Shown here piece by piece: positions 44,766 to 54,119 of a stretch of 64,000 nt of DNA (its first letter is position 1; each line of letters begins with the position of its first letter). A model generated the notes under the pieces. The model did no database searches. It was given only the letters and a program-made list of their open reading frames with translations, and was not told the DNA's origin. The stretch lies in contig NZ_ACZV01000005.1 of the NCBI RefSeq assembly GCF_000176235.1, positions 1,922,001 through 1,986,000 on the forward strand, given 5' to 3'. Position numbers and translations under genes: made by a program. Source of the DNA: Vibrio orientalis CIP 102891 = ATCC 33934 (lineage in GTDB: Bacteria; Pseudomonadota; Gammaproteobacteria; Enterobacterales; Vibrionaceae).

Positions 44766-44910
44766 AGTTATCTCATGTAGCTGACGCATTGATGAATTCT
44801 GACTCTCCAGTGTACTGATTTAGCGGCTTATCGCCACCTCTAGCGTGAGAGAACACGTGATTTTGCGTCAAGTTTAATCGTTAGAAAATAAATTAGGTCA
44901 ATTAAAAGCA

Positions 44911-44945
44911 AAAAACCCATCATAACAATAAAGTTACGATGGGTC
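44911..44945 (-). terminator. Intrinsic terminator after rnpB
   Basis: ACCCATC-TAAC / GTTA-GATGGGT hairpin with T6 on the minus strand. It separates rnpB from the dcw cluster. Confidence 0.8.
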
Positions 44946-44951
44946 TCGAAT

Positions 44952-45382
<431 letters not shown>

Positions 45383-45390
45383 GAGGGCGG

Positions 45391-45419
45391 ATTGTATAGA
45401 GTTATCAGGTAAGTGTCTA
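45391..45419 (-). promoter_or_regulatory. Promoter of rnpB
   Basis: TAGACA (45414-45419 complement), a 17-bp spacer, TACAAT (45391-45396 complement). A GC-rich discriminator (CCGCCC) follows, typical of stable-RNA promoters. Confidence 0.7.
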
Positions 45420-45511
45420 GCGAGATCACAGATATGATGCAATGAGGCGGTTAAGTGGGCAAAAAGCACACAGTTAATTATCAATAAATGATCATTTTAT
45501 AGAAAAACCAA

Positions 45512-45583
45512 GGAGTGAGTAGGGAATCTCTAATCCAAATAGAGATCCCCAGCTCGCTCGTTCCTCACTCTTGAGGATGACGA
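45512..45583. repeat. Fold-back intergenic repeat, copy R3
   Basis: GGAGTGAG..GGGAATCTCTA pairs with TAGAGATCCCC..CTCACTC to make a long imperfect hairpin; GAGGATGACGA follows. Thirty of 32 positions at 45541-45572 match the reverse complement of copy R1 (2262-2293). It lies between the rnpB promoter and the rsmI stop. Confidence 0.8.
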
Positions 45584-45633
45584 TATAAAGTGACAAGTAG
45601 CGATCAAACTCGATTGTCATTTCCTCGAGCTGC

Positions 45634-46497
45634 TTAGTCCAAATTCTCCAATCCCCACTTGTACAGGGCGTTCTTTTTCAGATTGTAGATCTCTGCTGTC
45701 ATTGCCGCGGCTTTTTTCAGTGGCAGCTCTTTGGTTAAAATAGTTAAAGTGCGCGTCACTTCCTCAGGCAAAGTATCGTCCACTTCCGCGCGATAACCAT
45801 GAATCAGTAAGGCCATTTCGCCACGTTGCTGGTTGGAATCTGACTTCACCCACTCGATCAATTCGCCAAGCGGCATCCCTTGAATGGTTTCAAACGTTTT
45901 GGTTAGCTCACGAGCAAGGACGACTTCACGCTCTGCACCAAGAATCTCTAACATGTCATCCAGCGAGTCTAGAATGCGGTGAGGTGACTCGTAAAAGACA
46001 CAAGTACGCTCTACCTTCGCAATTTCTAGAAACTTATCTTTACGACCTTTGCTTTTCGCAGGAAGAAAGCCTTCAAAGCTAAAGCGATCTGATGGCAAGC
46101 CTGACGCACTCAGCGCAGTGATCACCGCACATGCACCTGGCAATGGGACAACTTTGACGCCTGCTTGACGACATTGATTGACAAGATGGTATCCTGGATC
46201 ACTTATTAATGGGGTCCCTGCGTCAGAAACGAGTGCAATTGAGTGCCCCGCTAACAATTTGTCGACTAGCACTTGCGCTTTTTGTTGTTCATTATGATCA
46301 TGAAGAGCAAAAGTTTTAGTCTGAATACAGAAGTGAGACAACAACTTACCTGTATGTCGTGTATCTTCAGCGGCAATAAGATCGACTGTAGATAGAACTT
46401 CTATCGCTCGTTGAGTAATATCACCTAAATTGCCAATTGGCGTAGGTACGATATAGAGAGTTGGAACCTCTGTTGGTAAGGTTTTGTTATCTGTCAT
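45634..46497 (-). CDS. rsmI: 16S rRNA (cytidine-1402-2'-O)-methyltransferase RsmI
   Basis: RsmI methylates the ribose of C1402 in 16S rRNA, next to the base methylated by RsmH. It is a tetrapyrrole-methylase-fold enzyme: TLYIVPTPIGNLGDIT near the N-terminus, AAEDTRHTGKLLSH, ALVSDAGTPLISDPGY near 90-105 and a C-terminal small domain. The length of 287 equals E. coli. It is divergent from lpoA, as in E. coli, with only 63 bp between the two ATGs, so the promoters must overlap. Confidence 0.97.
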   Translation of the reverse strand: MTDNKTLPTEVPTLYIVPTPIGNLGDITQRAIEVLSTVDLIAAEDTRHTGKLLSHFCIQTKTFALHDHNEQQKAQVLVDKLLAGHSIALVSDAGTPLISDPGYHLVNQCRQAGVKVVPLPGACAVITALSASGLPSDRFSFEGFLPAKSKGRKDKFLEIAKVERTCVFYESPHRILDSLDDMLEILGAEREVVLARELTKTFETIQGMPLGELIEWVKSDSNQQRGEMALLIHGYRAEVDDTLPEEVTRTLTILTKELPLKKAAAMTAEIYNLKKNALYKWGLENLD

Positions 46498-46560
46498 TTG
46501 TTTACCATCACTTCAACGATTAATATAGACACAATTTTATACGGAATTAGTAAAGAACTC

Positions 46561-48375
46561 ATGGCCAAGAATAACCACAAGCGTCTCAGTGTAACACGCT
46601 TATTGACTCCTGTAGCACTCGCTGTCGCATTGGCGGCGTGTTCTTCTGCTCCTAAAACACCGCAAAGCGTCGATATTACTTTAGATCCAAACCAACCGAC
46701 TCAGACCTATTTGATGCGAGCGGACAGCAGCACAGGTAGTTTGCAAAATGATTGGTTGGTAATGGCGTTGAAAGCTGCGGTAGATAACGGTGATGTCGCT
46801 CAAGCAGAGTTACTCATCAAACGTCTTGCTCGCCAGTCGCTTAGTGACATGCAACAAGCAGAGTGGCAACTTGCTCGTGCTGAATTACTGATCGCACAAG
46901 AAAAGCCGCAAGATGCACTAGCTCAACTCAATTTCCGCCCATCATGGCAGTTGGCTAATGACCAGTGGCAAAACTACCATCAGCTGCGCGCTTCGTTGTT
47001 TGCTGCACAAGGCGATAACTACAACGCAACCAAAGAGCTCTCTTTGGGCAGTCAATATGCATCAGAGCAAGAACAGCCAAAGCTGGCTCAAAACATTTGG
47101 AGCAACCTTAGCCTCATTCCTGCAACTCAGTTAGAGGCGCAGCAAGCCCAAGAAAGCAATTCAGTCTGGCTCGGATGGCTTGAGCTCTCTGGTTATACCA
47201 AAACATTATCAAGCCACTTACCTGAGCTGCAAAGCCAACTCGAACAATGGTTAGCGGCTAACCCTAACCACCCAGCAGCACGTTATACGCCGCAAAGTAT
47301 TCTCAATATCTTGGCACTGGAAATGACTAAACCGGTCAATACCGCACTGCTATTACCGCTGTCAGGTAAATTCGCGAAACAAGCTCAGCTAATCCGTGAT
47401 GGTTTCATTCTTGAAATGATGAATGACGATGAACGCGATGAAAATGCAACCTTGACCGTCATTGATACCAACGCTCAGTCAGCGGAAGAAATTAGACTCG
47501 CTTTGAGTGACAAACAAATTGATTCTGTTGTCGGCCCGCTAATTAAAGATAACATTGAGCAACTGCAAGAATCTTTGGCTAGCTCAAACAGCAACATTTC
47601 AGCACTTGCGCTAAATATTCCTGATGAAGTCAAACCAGGCACCAATGTTTGCTATCTCGCTCTATCGCCAGAGCAAGAAGTCGCTCAAGCAGCAAAACAC
47701 TTGGCAGCGCAAGGCTATAAGTTCCCACTCATCTTGGCGCCAAAAGGTCGTTTAGGTCCTCGCGTCGTTGAAGCGTTTGAGCAAGAATGGAAAAAATACA
47801 GCGACAACAAAGTTGCGGTAAGCTTGTTTGGTGATAAACGCCAACTTCAACGTGACATCAACAATGTATTTGGCCTACAAGCAAGCCAACAAAACATTGC
47901 ACAGATGGAGTCATTACTGAGCACACCGCTAGAAAGCCAGCCTCGTAGTCGCCGCGACATTGATTCAGTGTACATCGTAGCTCAGAGCTCAGAGCTCACA
48001 CTGATTAAACCATTTATCGAAGTCGCGATTAACCCAGATACTGTACCGCCTAAGCTTTACTCTAACTCACGCAGTAACAGCGGCCGCCACCAGTATGAAG
48101 ACCTAACAGGCGTAATGTATAGCGACATTCCATTGCTTATCCACCCAGACGCAGCACTTAAAGCGCAAATGGATCAGCTTTGGCCTAAAGATTCAAATGC
48201 TGAGAAGCGCTTGCAGGCACTCGGTATGGATGCTTACCGCCTAATGGAGCACTTGCCACAAATGAAAGTCGTCACTGACTACACCATTGATGGCAGCACA
48301 GGAACTCTAAGCATCGACAATAACTGTGTCGTACAGCGCGAAATCAGCTGGGCTGAACACGGTGCCAACGACTAA
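46561..48375 (+). CDS. lpoA: Penicillin-binding protein activator LpoA
   Basis: LpoA is an outer-membrane lipoprotein that stimulates PBP1A. The ATG at 46561 gives 604 residues with a signal peptide and lipobox LAAC (Cys27). The N-terminal part is TPR-like helical repeats (residues about 55-250), and the C-terminal part is a periplasmic-binding-protein fold beginning VNTALLLPLSGKFAKQAQLI near 260. An upstream in-frame start at 46498 exists but would put 21 residues before a clean signal peptide and is rejected. The gene heads lpoA-yraN-diaA-dolP, the E. coli order. Confidence 0.94.
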   Translation: MAKNNHKRLSVTRLLTPVALAVALAACSSAPKTPQSVDITLDPNQPTQTYLMRADSSTGSLQNDWLVMALKAAVDNGDVAQAELLIKRLARQSLSDMQQAEWQLARAELLIAQEKPQDALAQLNFRPSWQLANDQWQNYHQLRASLFAAQGDNYNATKELSLGSQYASEQEQPKLAQNIWSNLSLIPATQLEAQQAQESNSVWLGWLELSGYTKTLSSHLPELQSQLEQWLAANPNHPAARYTPQSILNILALEMTKPVNTALLLPLSGKFAKQAQLIRDGFILEMMNDDERDENATLTVIDTNAQSAEEIRLALSDKQIDSVVGPLIKDNIEQLQESLASSNSNISALALNIPDEVKPGTNVCYLALSPEQEVAQAAKHLAAQGYKFPLILAPKGRLGPRVVEAFEQEWKKYSDNKVAVSLFGDKRQLQRDINNVFGLQASQQNIAQMESLLSTPLESQPRSRRDIDSVYIVAQSSELTLIKPFIEVAINPDTVPPKLYSNSRSNSGRHQYEDLTGVMYSDIPLLIHPDAALKAQMDQLWPKDSNAEKRLQALGMDAYRLMEHLPQMKVVTDYTIDGSTGTLSIDNNCVVQREISWAEHGAND

Positions 48376-48727
48376 GCGCGCTACAGGCCAACACTATGAA
48401 GCCGTAGCTGAAAAGTATCTTATCAGTTGCGGCTTAACGCTAATTGAGCGAAACTTCCTTGCTAAAGGTGGAGAGCTCGATCTCATCATGCGCGACAAAA
48501 GCAGTATTGTTTTCGTTGAGGTGCGCTACCGAAACAGCCAAGCTTTTGGTCATGCGGCTGAGACTGTCACTCGCTCAAAAATACAAAAGCTAATTAGAGC
48601 CGCCAATGTGTGGCTAATGAAAAATGGCTTGTCCGTCTATTCAACTGATTTTCGCTTTGATTTAATCGCCATTCATCAGCATGGAGAGCAAATCGAGTGG
48701 ATAAAAAATGCAATAACTCAAGGATAA
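48362..48727 (+). CDS. yraN: YraN/UPF0102 family endonuclease-fold protein
   Basis: A 121-residue protein with the restriction-endonuclease-like core: KGGELDLIMRDKSSIVFVEVRYRN, where the spaced Glu-x-Asp and Glu-Val-Arg/Lys residues form the predicted catalytic site. The usual family motif is EVKYR; here it is EVRYR. A role in DNA processing is suspected for the family but not proved. The start is inferred to be GTG at 48362, inside the end of lpoA (14-bp overlap), since the first frame-opening codon at 48326 would place 12 non-conserved residues in front. Confidence 0.85.
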   Translation: MPTTKRATGQHYEAVAEKYLISCGLTLIERNFLAKGGELDLIMRDKSSIVFVEVRYRNSQAFGHAAETVTRSKIQKLIRAANVWLMKNGLSVYSTDFRFDLIAIHQHGEQIEWIKNAITQG

Positions 48728-48730
48728 ACA

Positions 48731-49321
48731 ATGCTCGATAGCATTAAAGACAGCTTTACAGAAAGTATTCAGATCCAAATCGCCGCTGCAGAAGCGCTTC
48801 CAGATGCCATTACCCACGCCGCTCAAGCGATGGTCGCCAGCCTATTGAATGGTAATAAAATCCTCTGCTGCGGTAATGGTGGATCATCTTCAAACGCGCA
48901 ACAATTTGTTTCTTGTCTTCTTAACCGTTTTGAAACTGAGCGCCCTAGCCTACCTGGTATGGCTCTTACTGCAGACAATACCACTCTGACTGCAGTCGCC
49001 AACGACTACCACTATGAAGAGATTTTTTCTAAGCAGGTACGCGCATTTGGCCAGCCTGGTGATATTTTGCTTGCTATCTCAACCAGTGGTAATAGCAAAA
49101 ATATTATCAAAGCAATGGAAGCCGCGGTAACGCGTGATATGACGATTATTGCCCTAACAGGTAAAGACGGCGGTGAAATGGCCGGTTTACTCGGTGAGCA
49201 TGATGTAGAAATCCGTATTCCTTCTCACAGAACTGCAAGAATTCATGAAGTTCATATGGTGACGCTGCACTGCTTGTGCGATCTTATCGACCAAGTACTA
49301 TTCCCAGCCCACGAAGAGTAA
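48731..49321 (+). CDS. diaA: DnaA initiator-associating protein DiaA (SIS domain)
   Basis: DiaA binds DnaA and promotes orderly initiation at oriC. The 196-residue protein has the SIS phosphosugar-isomerase fold: CCGNGGSSSNAQQFVSCL near 48-65, DILLAISTSGNSKNII near 111-126 and a C-terminal helix. It resembles GmhA, but the neighbourhood (lpoA, yraN, dolP) and the CGNGGSSSNAQ wording point to DiaA. It starts 3 bp after yraN. Confidence 0.92.
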   Translation: MLDSIKDSFTESIQIQIAAAEALPDAITHAAQAMVASLLNGNKILCCGNGGSSSNAQQFVSCLLNRFETERPSLPGMALTADNTTLTAVANDYHYEEIFSKQVRAFGQPGDILLAISTSGNSKNIIKAMEAAVTRDMTIIALTGKDGGEMAGLLGEHDVEIRIPSHRTARIHEVHMVTLHCLCDLIDQVLFPAHEE

Positions 49322-49324
49322 GCT

Positions 49325-49903
49325 ATGAATTCGATTAAGGCCTTCTTGTTATCACTGTTTATCCTATCCACAACAGGCTGTGCTGGCTTGTTCGTAGCTG
49401 GCGCTGCCACAACAGCAAGCATTGTTATCGACCCGAGAACTACCCAAGAAATCTGGAATGATAACAACATAGAGTTTGAAGTAGCTGGCATCGGCAATAA
49501 AGCACCATTTCGCGGTAATGCCCGCGTGACTGCTAGCTCATACGATGGCACTGTCATCTTAGTAGGACAAGCGAATACCGAAGCGTTAAAACGTGATTTA
49601 GAATCCCAGACGCGTAAGATCAAAGGGGTAAATAACGTTCACAACCAACTTAGAGTTAAGCCTCCACTATCTATGGGTGAGATTAGCCACGATAGCTGGA
49701 TAACCACCAAAGTAAAATCGGCTATGCTGGCTAACTCGGAGTTAAGCGGTGTGAAGATCAAGGTTATTACCGAAGATAGAGAAGTGTTCTTGCTTGGTTA
49801 CGTTTCACAGCAACATGCTGATATTGCCACTGATGTCGCGAGAAACATCTCGGGCGTCAAACAAGTGGTTCGAGCGTTTCATTCCGATGAAAGCGAAAGT
49901 TAA
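49325..49903 (+). CDS. dolP: Outer-membrane lipoprotein DolP (YraP), dual BON domain
   Basis: DolP is a lipoprotein that supports outer-membrane integrity and BAM function. A signal peptide ends in the lipobox STTGC (Cys19). Two BON domains follow: the first around residues 46-112 (FRGNARVTASSYDGTVILVGQ, TRKIKGVNNVHNQL) and the second around 122-190. The length of 192 equals E. coli DolP (191). It starts 3 bp after diaA and ends at an intrinsic terminator. Confidence 0.95.
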   Translation: MNSIKAFLLSLFILSTTGCAGLFVAGAATTASIVIDPRTTQEIWNDNNIEFEVAGIGNKAPFRGNARVTASSYDGTVILVGQANTEALKRDLESQTRKIKGVNNVHNQLRVKPPLSMGEISHDSWITTKVKSAMLANSELSGVKIKVITEDREVFLLGYVSQQHADIATDVARNISGVKQVVRAFHSDESES

Positions 49904-49922
49904 GTTCACATCATTCAGATAC

Positions 49923-49954
49923 AAAAAAAGCAGCGTAATACGCTGCTTTTTTAT
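49923..49954. terminator. Bidirectional intrinsic terminator between dolP and sspB
   Basis: AAAAAAGCAGCGTA-ATA-CGCTGCTTTTTT, symmetrical with A and T tracts. Confidence 0.92.
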
Positions 49955-50454
49955 TATTTGACGACCCTTAAGCTCGGACGACCTTTTGGTCTTGGTGGCT
50001 CATCATCACCACCATCGTTCACTTCAGAGGTTTCAAGCTGCTCAGATTCAGTGGCAACAGATAAAGGAGACTCTTCTGCTGTCATGTCCTCTTCGAAGAT
50101 ACCCTCTTCTTCATATTCACCCATGTATGCATCTTCTGGCTCAAACATTGTGCCAGCGCCGTTCTCACGCGCATAAATCGCTTGAACAGCATACAGTGGA
50201 ACGATAACGGAATGTGGGCGACCACTAAAACGAGCACTGAACGTAATCGCTTCGTTGCCTAACTCTAAATTCCCTACCGCTCTTGGTGCGATATTAAGAA
50301 TGATTTGACCATCTTGCACAAACTCCAACGGTACACGTACCCCAGGAAGATCTGCCGCCACAACTAAGTGTGGCGTTAAGTCGTTGTCCACCAACCACTC
50401 ATAAAATGCACGAAGCATATATGGTCGGCGTGGTGTCATATTCGCAATATCCAT
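49954..50454 (-). CDS. sspB: ClpXP adaptor SspB
   Basis: SspB binds ssrA-tagged proteins and delivers them to ClpXP. The N-terminal globular domain begins MDIANMTPRRPYMLRAFYEW and contains VRVPLEFVQDGQIILNIAP and ARENGAGTMFEPE. It is followed by an acidic flexible linker and the short tail RPSLRVVK, the ClpX-binding XB motif. The length is 166 residues. It follows sspA by 11 bp in an operon. Confidence 0.96.
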   Translation of the reverse strand: MDIANMTPRRPYMLRAFYEWLVDNDLTPHLVVAADLPGVRVPLEFVQDGQIILNIAPRAVGNLELGNEAITFSARFSGRPHSVIVPLYAVQAIYARENGAGTMFEPEDAYMGEYEEEGIFEEDMTAEESPLSVATESEQLETSEVNDGGDDEPPRPKGRPSLRVVK

Positions 50455-50465
50455 CTTCTCGCCGA

Positions 50466-51101
50466 TTAACGAGTTAGACGCATTTCACGTTCAGCTTCTG
50501 TTAGAGAAGCTAGGAATGAATCACGTTCAAATACGCGGTTCATGTAAACTTTTAGCTCTTTAGAGCCTGGACCTACTAGCTCAATGCCAAGCTGTGGTAG
50601 ACGCCATAGTAACGGTGCTAAATAGCAGTCGATTAGGCTAAACTCTTCGCTCATAAAGTATTCATATTCTGCGAATACAGGGCCAAGAGTTAGAAGGTCG
50701 TTGCGTAGCTTGTTACGAGCAGCTTCCGACTCTTCAGCATTACCTTTAACGACTTTTTCAGCAAGCGTGTACCAGTTTTTCTCGATACGGTAGATCATTA
50801 GACGGCTATTACCACGAGCAACCGGGTATACAGGCATCAATGGTGGATGAGGGAAACGCTCATCTAGGTATTCCATGATGATCTTTGAATCGTAAAGCGC
50901 AAGCTCACGGTCAACTAATGTTGGAACTGTCTTGTATGGGTTAAGTTCAATAAGTTCAGCCGGTAGATTTGCTTCATCTACTAGTTCAACTTCAACACTT
51001 ACACCTTTCTCCGCTAGAACAATACGTACCTGATGGCTATACATATCAGATGCACTTGAGAATAGAGTCATCACAGAACGTTTATTGGCAGCTACAGCCA
51101 T
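50466..51101 (-). CDS. sspA: Stringent starvation protein A SspA
   Basis: SspA is a GST-fold protein that binds RNA polymerase and affects stationary-phase and stress transcription. It has a thioredoxin-like N-terminal half (SVMTLFSSASDMYSHQVRIVL) with the EKG element, and the surface PHP motif in ERFPHPPLMP. The frame opens at 51116, but the ATG at 51101 has CTGGAGG upstream and gives 211 residues. A transcription terminator separates it from petC. Confidence 0.95.
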   Translation of the reverse strand: MAVAANKRSVMTLFSSASDMYSHQVRIVLAEKGVSVEVELVDEANLPAELIELNPYKTVPTLVDRELALYDSKIIMEYLDERFPHPPLMPVYPVARGNSRLMIYRIEKNWYTLAEKVVKGNAEESEAARNKLRNDLLTLGPVFAEYEYFMSEEFSLIDCYLAPLLWRLPQLGIELVGPGSKELKVYMNRVFERDSFLASLTEAEREMRLTR

Positions 51102-51131
51102 GGAGCCCTCCAGCACACTTACAAATATAAA

Positions 51132-51158
51132 AACAATGGAGGCTAAGCCTCCATTGTT
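51132..51158 (-). terminator. Intrinsic terminator of the petABC operon
   Basis: AACAATGGAGGCT / AGCCTCCATTGTT, a 13-bp stem, with T5 on the minus strand side. Confidence 0.88.
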
Positions 51159-51198
51159 AAGTTCAAAAATTGGGAATTAGCACAGTATGATAGCACAA

Positions 51199-51936
51199 TT
51201 AGTGCACATCACGCCAATACTCTTTCTTCAGTAGCACAACGACGATTGTGAAGATAACTAAGAAGCCCATTACCCACCAACCTAGCGCATGACGCTCTAG
51301 CTTAACTGGGTCACCTGAGTACTCTAAGAAGTTCACTATGTCACGAACCGCATTGTCATACTCTTCGGTGTTTAGTTCACCAGTACCGTCAGACTCAACA
51401 GCTACAACCTTAGTCACTTCTTTACCGTCAACAACGTGCGTTTCAAACACCGGCTTAGGAATGCCTTGTAGCTCTTCTAGAACGTGAGGCATACCAACAC
51501 TTGGGAAAACAATGTTGTTTACGCCAAATGGACGGCTTGGATCTTCATAGAAAGAACGTAGGTATGTGTATAGCCAATCTGTACCACGAACACGAGCGAC
51601 TAGCGTTAGGTCAGGTGGTGGAGCACCAAACCATTTCGCCGCAGACTTGTCAGGAATGGCATTTTCCATCAAGTCGCCCACTTTTGCTTCTGGGTCAAAG
51701 ATTAGGTTTTCTTTTAGCAAATCAACTGGAATGCCAATGTCACGAGCAACACGCTCGTAACGTTGGTACTGAGTTGAGTGACAGGCGAAACAATAGTTCA
51801 TAAACAGTTTCGCACCATTTTGCAGTGACGCTTGATCACTCAGGTCGTTGTTTGCTTTATCAAGTGGTACGTTCGCACCCGCTGCCATTGCCAATGAAGG
51901 CAGCATTGCAAATAAAATTACAATCCATTTTTTCAT
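51199..51936 (-). CDS. petC: Ubiquinol-cytochrome c reductase cytochrome c1 PetC
   Basis: The cytochrome c1 subunit of the bc1 complex passes electrons to soluble cytochrome c. It has a signal peptide (MKKWIVILFAMLPSLAMA), the haem motif CFACH at 49-53 and a C-terminal TM anchor near 216-238 followed by KKEYWRDVH. The sixth ligand Met is expected in the SVGMPHVL region. The start overlaps the petB stop by 4 bp. Confidence 0.97.
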   Translation of the reverse strand: MKKWIVILFAMLPSLAMAAGANVPLDKANNDLSDQASLQNGAKLFMNYCFACHSTQYQRYERVARDIGIPVDLLKENLIFDPEAKVGDLMENAIPDKSAAKWFGAPPPDLTLVARVRGTDWLYTYLRSFYEDPSRPFGVNNIVFPSVGMPHVLEELQGIPKPVFETHVVDGKEVTKVVAVESDGTGELNTEEYDNAVRDIVNFLEYSGDPVKLERHALGWWVMGFLVIFTIVVVLLKKEYWRDVH

Positions 51937-53198
51937 TTGAATGTCACCCTTTCTGGTAGTGGCTTAGTCGCTTCGTTCTTACTGTAGAAGTACAGCAGCA
52001 CGAAGAACATGAAGTAAGCTAAGCTGAAGATCTGAGCTAGAAGCGTGTATGTTGGTGTAGCTGGAAGCGCACCAAGCACACCTAACGCAATAAAGCTGAT
52101 CGTGAATTGGATGATATTGAATAAATGGAACTTGCTACGGTAGCGGTAAGAACGAACTTTACAGCGGTCTAGCCAAGGTAGAACGAACAGAACCACGATA
52201 GACGCACCCATTGCAACCACACCTAGTAGCTTGTCCGGAACCGCACGAAGGATCGCGTAGAACGGAGTGAAGTACCATACAGGAGCAATGTGCTCTGGTG
52301 TTTTCAGAGGGTTTGCCGCTTCAAAGTTAGGTGGCTCAAGGAAGTAACCGCCCATCTCTGGGTTAAAGAACAGCACGTAACAGAACAAGAATAGGAAACC
52401 TGCCACACCAACCATATCTTTCACGGTCCCGTATGGGTGGAAAGGAATAGAGTCGATGATGTCGTATTTCTTCGTGTAATCCTTGTGGAATGGGAACTGA
52501 GTCTTATAGTCGTCGCCCATTGTGCCTTTAGGAAGCTTAGTTTCGATACCGTCTGGGTTATTCGAACCCACTTCGTGTAGTGCTAGTACGTGTAGAACGA
52601 TAAGCAACAGAAGTACAATCGGTAGTGCGATAACGTGCAGAGCAAAGAAACGGTTTAGCGTTGCACCAGAGATAACGTAGTCACCACGAATCCATAGTGT
52701 TAGGTCATCACCGATAACAGGGATAGCACCAAACAGAGAGATGATTACCTGAGCACCCCAGTAAGACATCTGACCCCATGGAAGTAGGTAGCCCATGAAG
52801 GCTTCAGCCATCAACACGAGGAAGATAAGCATACCGAAGATCCACAGTAGCTCACGAGGCTTCTGGTATGAACCGTAGATTAAACCACGGAACATGTGCA
52901 GATAAACCACGACGAAGAACGCAGAAGCGCCTGTCGAGTGCATGTAGCGCAGTAGCCAACCGTATTCAACGTCACGCATGATGTATTCGATAGAAGCGAA
53001 TGCACCGTCGCCAGATGGAACGTAGTTCATTGTTAGCCAGATACCTGTCAGGATCTGGTTAACCAAAACAAGCATTGCGAGTGAACCGAACAAGTACCAA
53101 AAGTTAAAGTTTTTTGGCATCGGGTACTCAGAAAGGTGCTTTTTGTACGCATTCATTGCGGGTATGCGTTTTTCGACCCAATCAAGTAGAGCTTGCAT
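51933..53198 (-). CDS. petB: Ubiquinol-cytochrome c reductase cytochrome b PetB
   Basis: The membrane core of the bc1 complex, with quinol oxidation and reduction sites. The 421-residue protein has eight TM segments and haem-ligand histidines in RYMHSTGASAFFVVVYLHMFRG and FFALHVIALPIVLLLLIVLH. The quinol-site PEWY-like motif appears as PVWYFTPFYAI. It overlaps petA by 1 bp and petC by 4 bp. Confidence 0.98.
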   Translation of the reverse strand: MQALLDWVEKRIPAMNAYKKHLSEYPMPKNFNFWYLFGSLAMLVLVNQILTGIWLTMNYVPSGDGAFASIEYIMRDVEYGWLLRYMHSTGASAFFVVVYLHMFRGLIYGSYQKPRELLWIFGMLIFLVLMAEAFMGYLLPWGQMSYWGAQVIISLFGAIPVIGDDLTLWIRGDYVISGATLNRFFALHVIALPIVLLLLIVLHVLALHEVGSNNPDGIETKLPKGTMGDDYKTQFPFHKDYTKKYDIIDSIPFHPYGTVKDMVGVAGFLFLFCYVLFFNPEMGGYFLEPPNFEAANPLKTPEHIAPVWYFTPFYAILRAVPDKLLGVVAMGASIVVLFVLPWLDRCKVRSYRYRSKFHLFNIIQFTISFIALGVLGALPATPTYTLLAQIFSLAYFMFFVLLYFYSKNEATKPLPERVTFK

Positions 53199-53791
53199 TA
53201 TGCCTCCCCTCCTTCATCGATACCGATAATGATCTTGGTATCACTCAGGTACATGTGTTTAGGTACGACTAAGTTCAGTGGCGCAGGAACGCCCTGGAAT
53301 ACACGACCTGCCATGTCGAATTTAGAACCATGACATGGACAGAAGAAACCTGATTTCACACCCTGAACTTGTTCATTAAAACTGTCAGGTAGATAGGTTG
53401 GAGAACAACCAAGGTGTGTACAAATACCAACAGCGACAAAGTACTCTGGCTTAATTGAGCGGTAAGCATTCTGAGCATAAGTCGGTTGTTGTTCTTCTCC
53501 TGATGAAGGGTCACGTAATTGACCGTCGATCGCTTTAAGCCCGTCTACGACAGTTTGTGCACGACGTACAACCCATACAGGTTTACCACGCCACTCGACA
53601 CGAACCATCTGCCCTTCTTCAAGTTTACCGATGTCAACTTCAACAGGGGCACCCGCAGCTTTGGCTTTTTCACTTGGGTTCCAAGATTTAATAAAAGGAA
53701 CGGCGACAGCAGCAGCTCCCAAACCACCAACAACAGCTGTTGTAGCAGTTAAGAAACGTCTGCGACCGTTATTTAAAGGCGCATTGCTCAT
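53198..53791 (-). CDS. petA: Rieske iron-sulfur protein PetA
   Basis: The Rieske [2Fe-2S] subunit of the bc1 complex. It has an N-terminal Tat-type anchor (NNGRRRFLTATTAVVGG), then a Rieske domain with cluster motifs CTHLGC and CPCHGS. The length is 197 residues. It is the first gene of the petABC operon, running to the terminator at 51132-51158. Confidence 0.97.
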   Translation of the reverse strand: MSNAPLNNGRRRFLTATTAVVGGLGAAAVAVPFIKSWNPSEKAKAAGAPVEVDIGKLEEGQMVRVEWRGKPVWVVRRAQTVVDGLKAIDGQLRDPSSGEEQQPTYAQNAYRSIKPEYFVAVGICTHLGCSPTYLPDSFNEQVQGVKSGFFCPCHGSKFDMAGRVFQGVPAPLNLVVPKHMYLSDTKIIIGIDEGGEA

Positions 53792-54041
53792 CCAAACATT
53801 CTCCCATTTGCTCCTTGTGGATTATTGTTATTCCGCTTAAAGAGCATGGCTAACAAAATACGAATTTAGTTGTATTTATTTGACGGCAAATGATAAATAA
53901 AACCCTACTTTTTGACAAGATAAAGCTACCTTTTTGTAACATTTGTGAGGCGAATCGCCAGTGAGGTCACAAAAGGAGATGAAGTAGGATAACTGAAACA
54001 CTAAGTATGTGTCGGATAGGAATTTTTTTGGTGGGGAAAAC

Positions 54042-54069
54042 AAAAAAGCCTGGCAAGAGCCAGGCTTTT
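54042..54069 (-). terminator. Intrinsic terminator after rpsI
   Basis: AAAGCCTGG / CCAGGCTTTT with a T6 run on the minus strand. Confidence 0.88.
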
Positions 54070-54119
54070 GGTGCCACATTCCAATGCAAGCATTGGAAGC
54101 GAATCTTTTCGAAAAAAGA

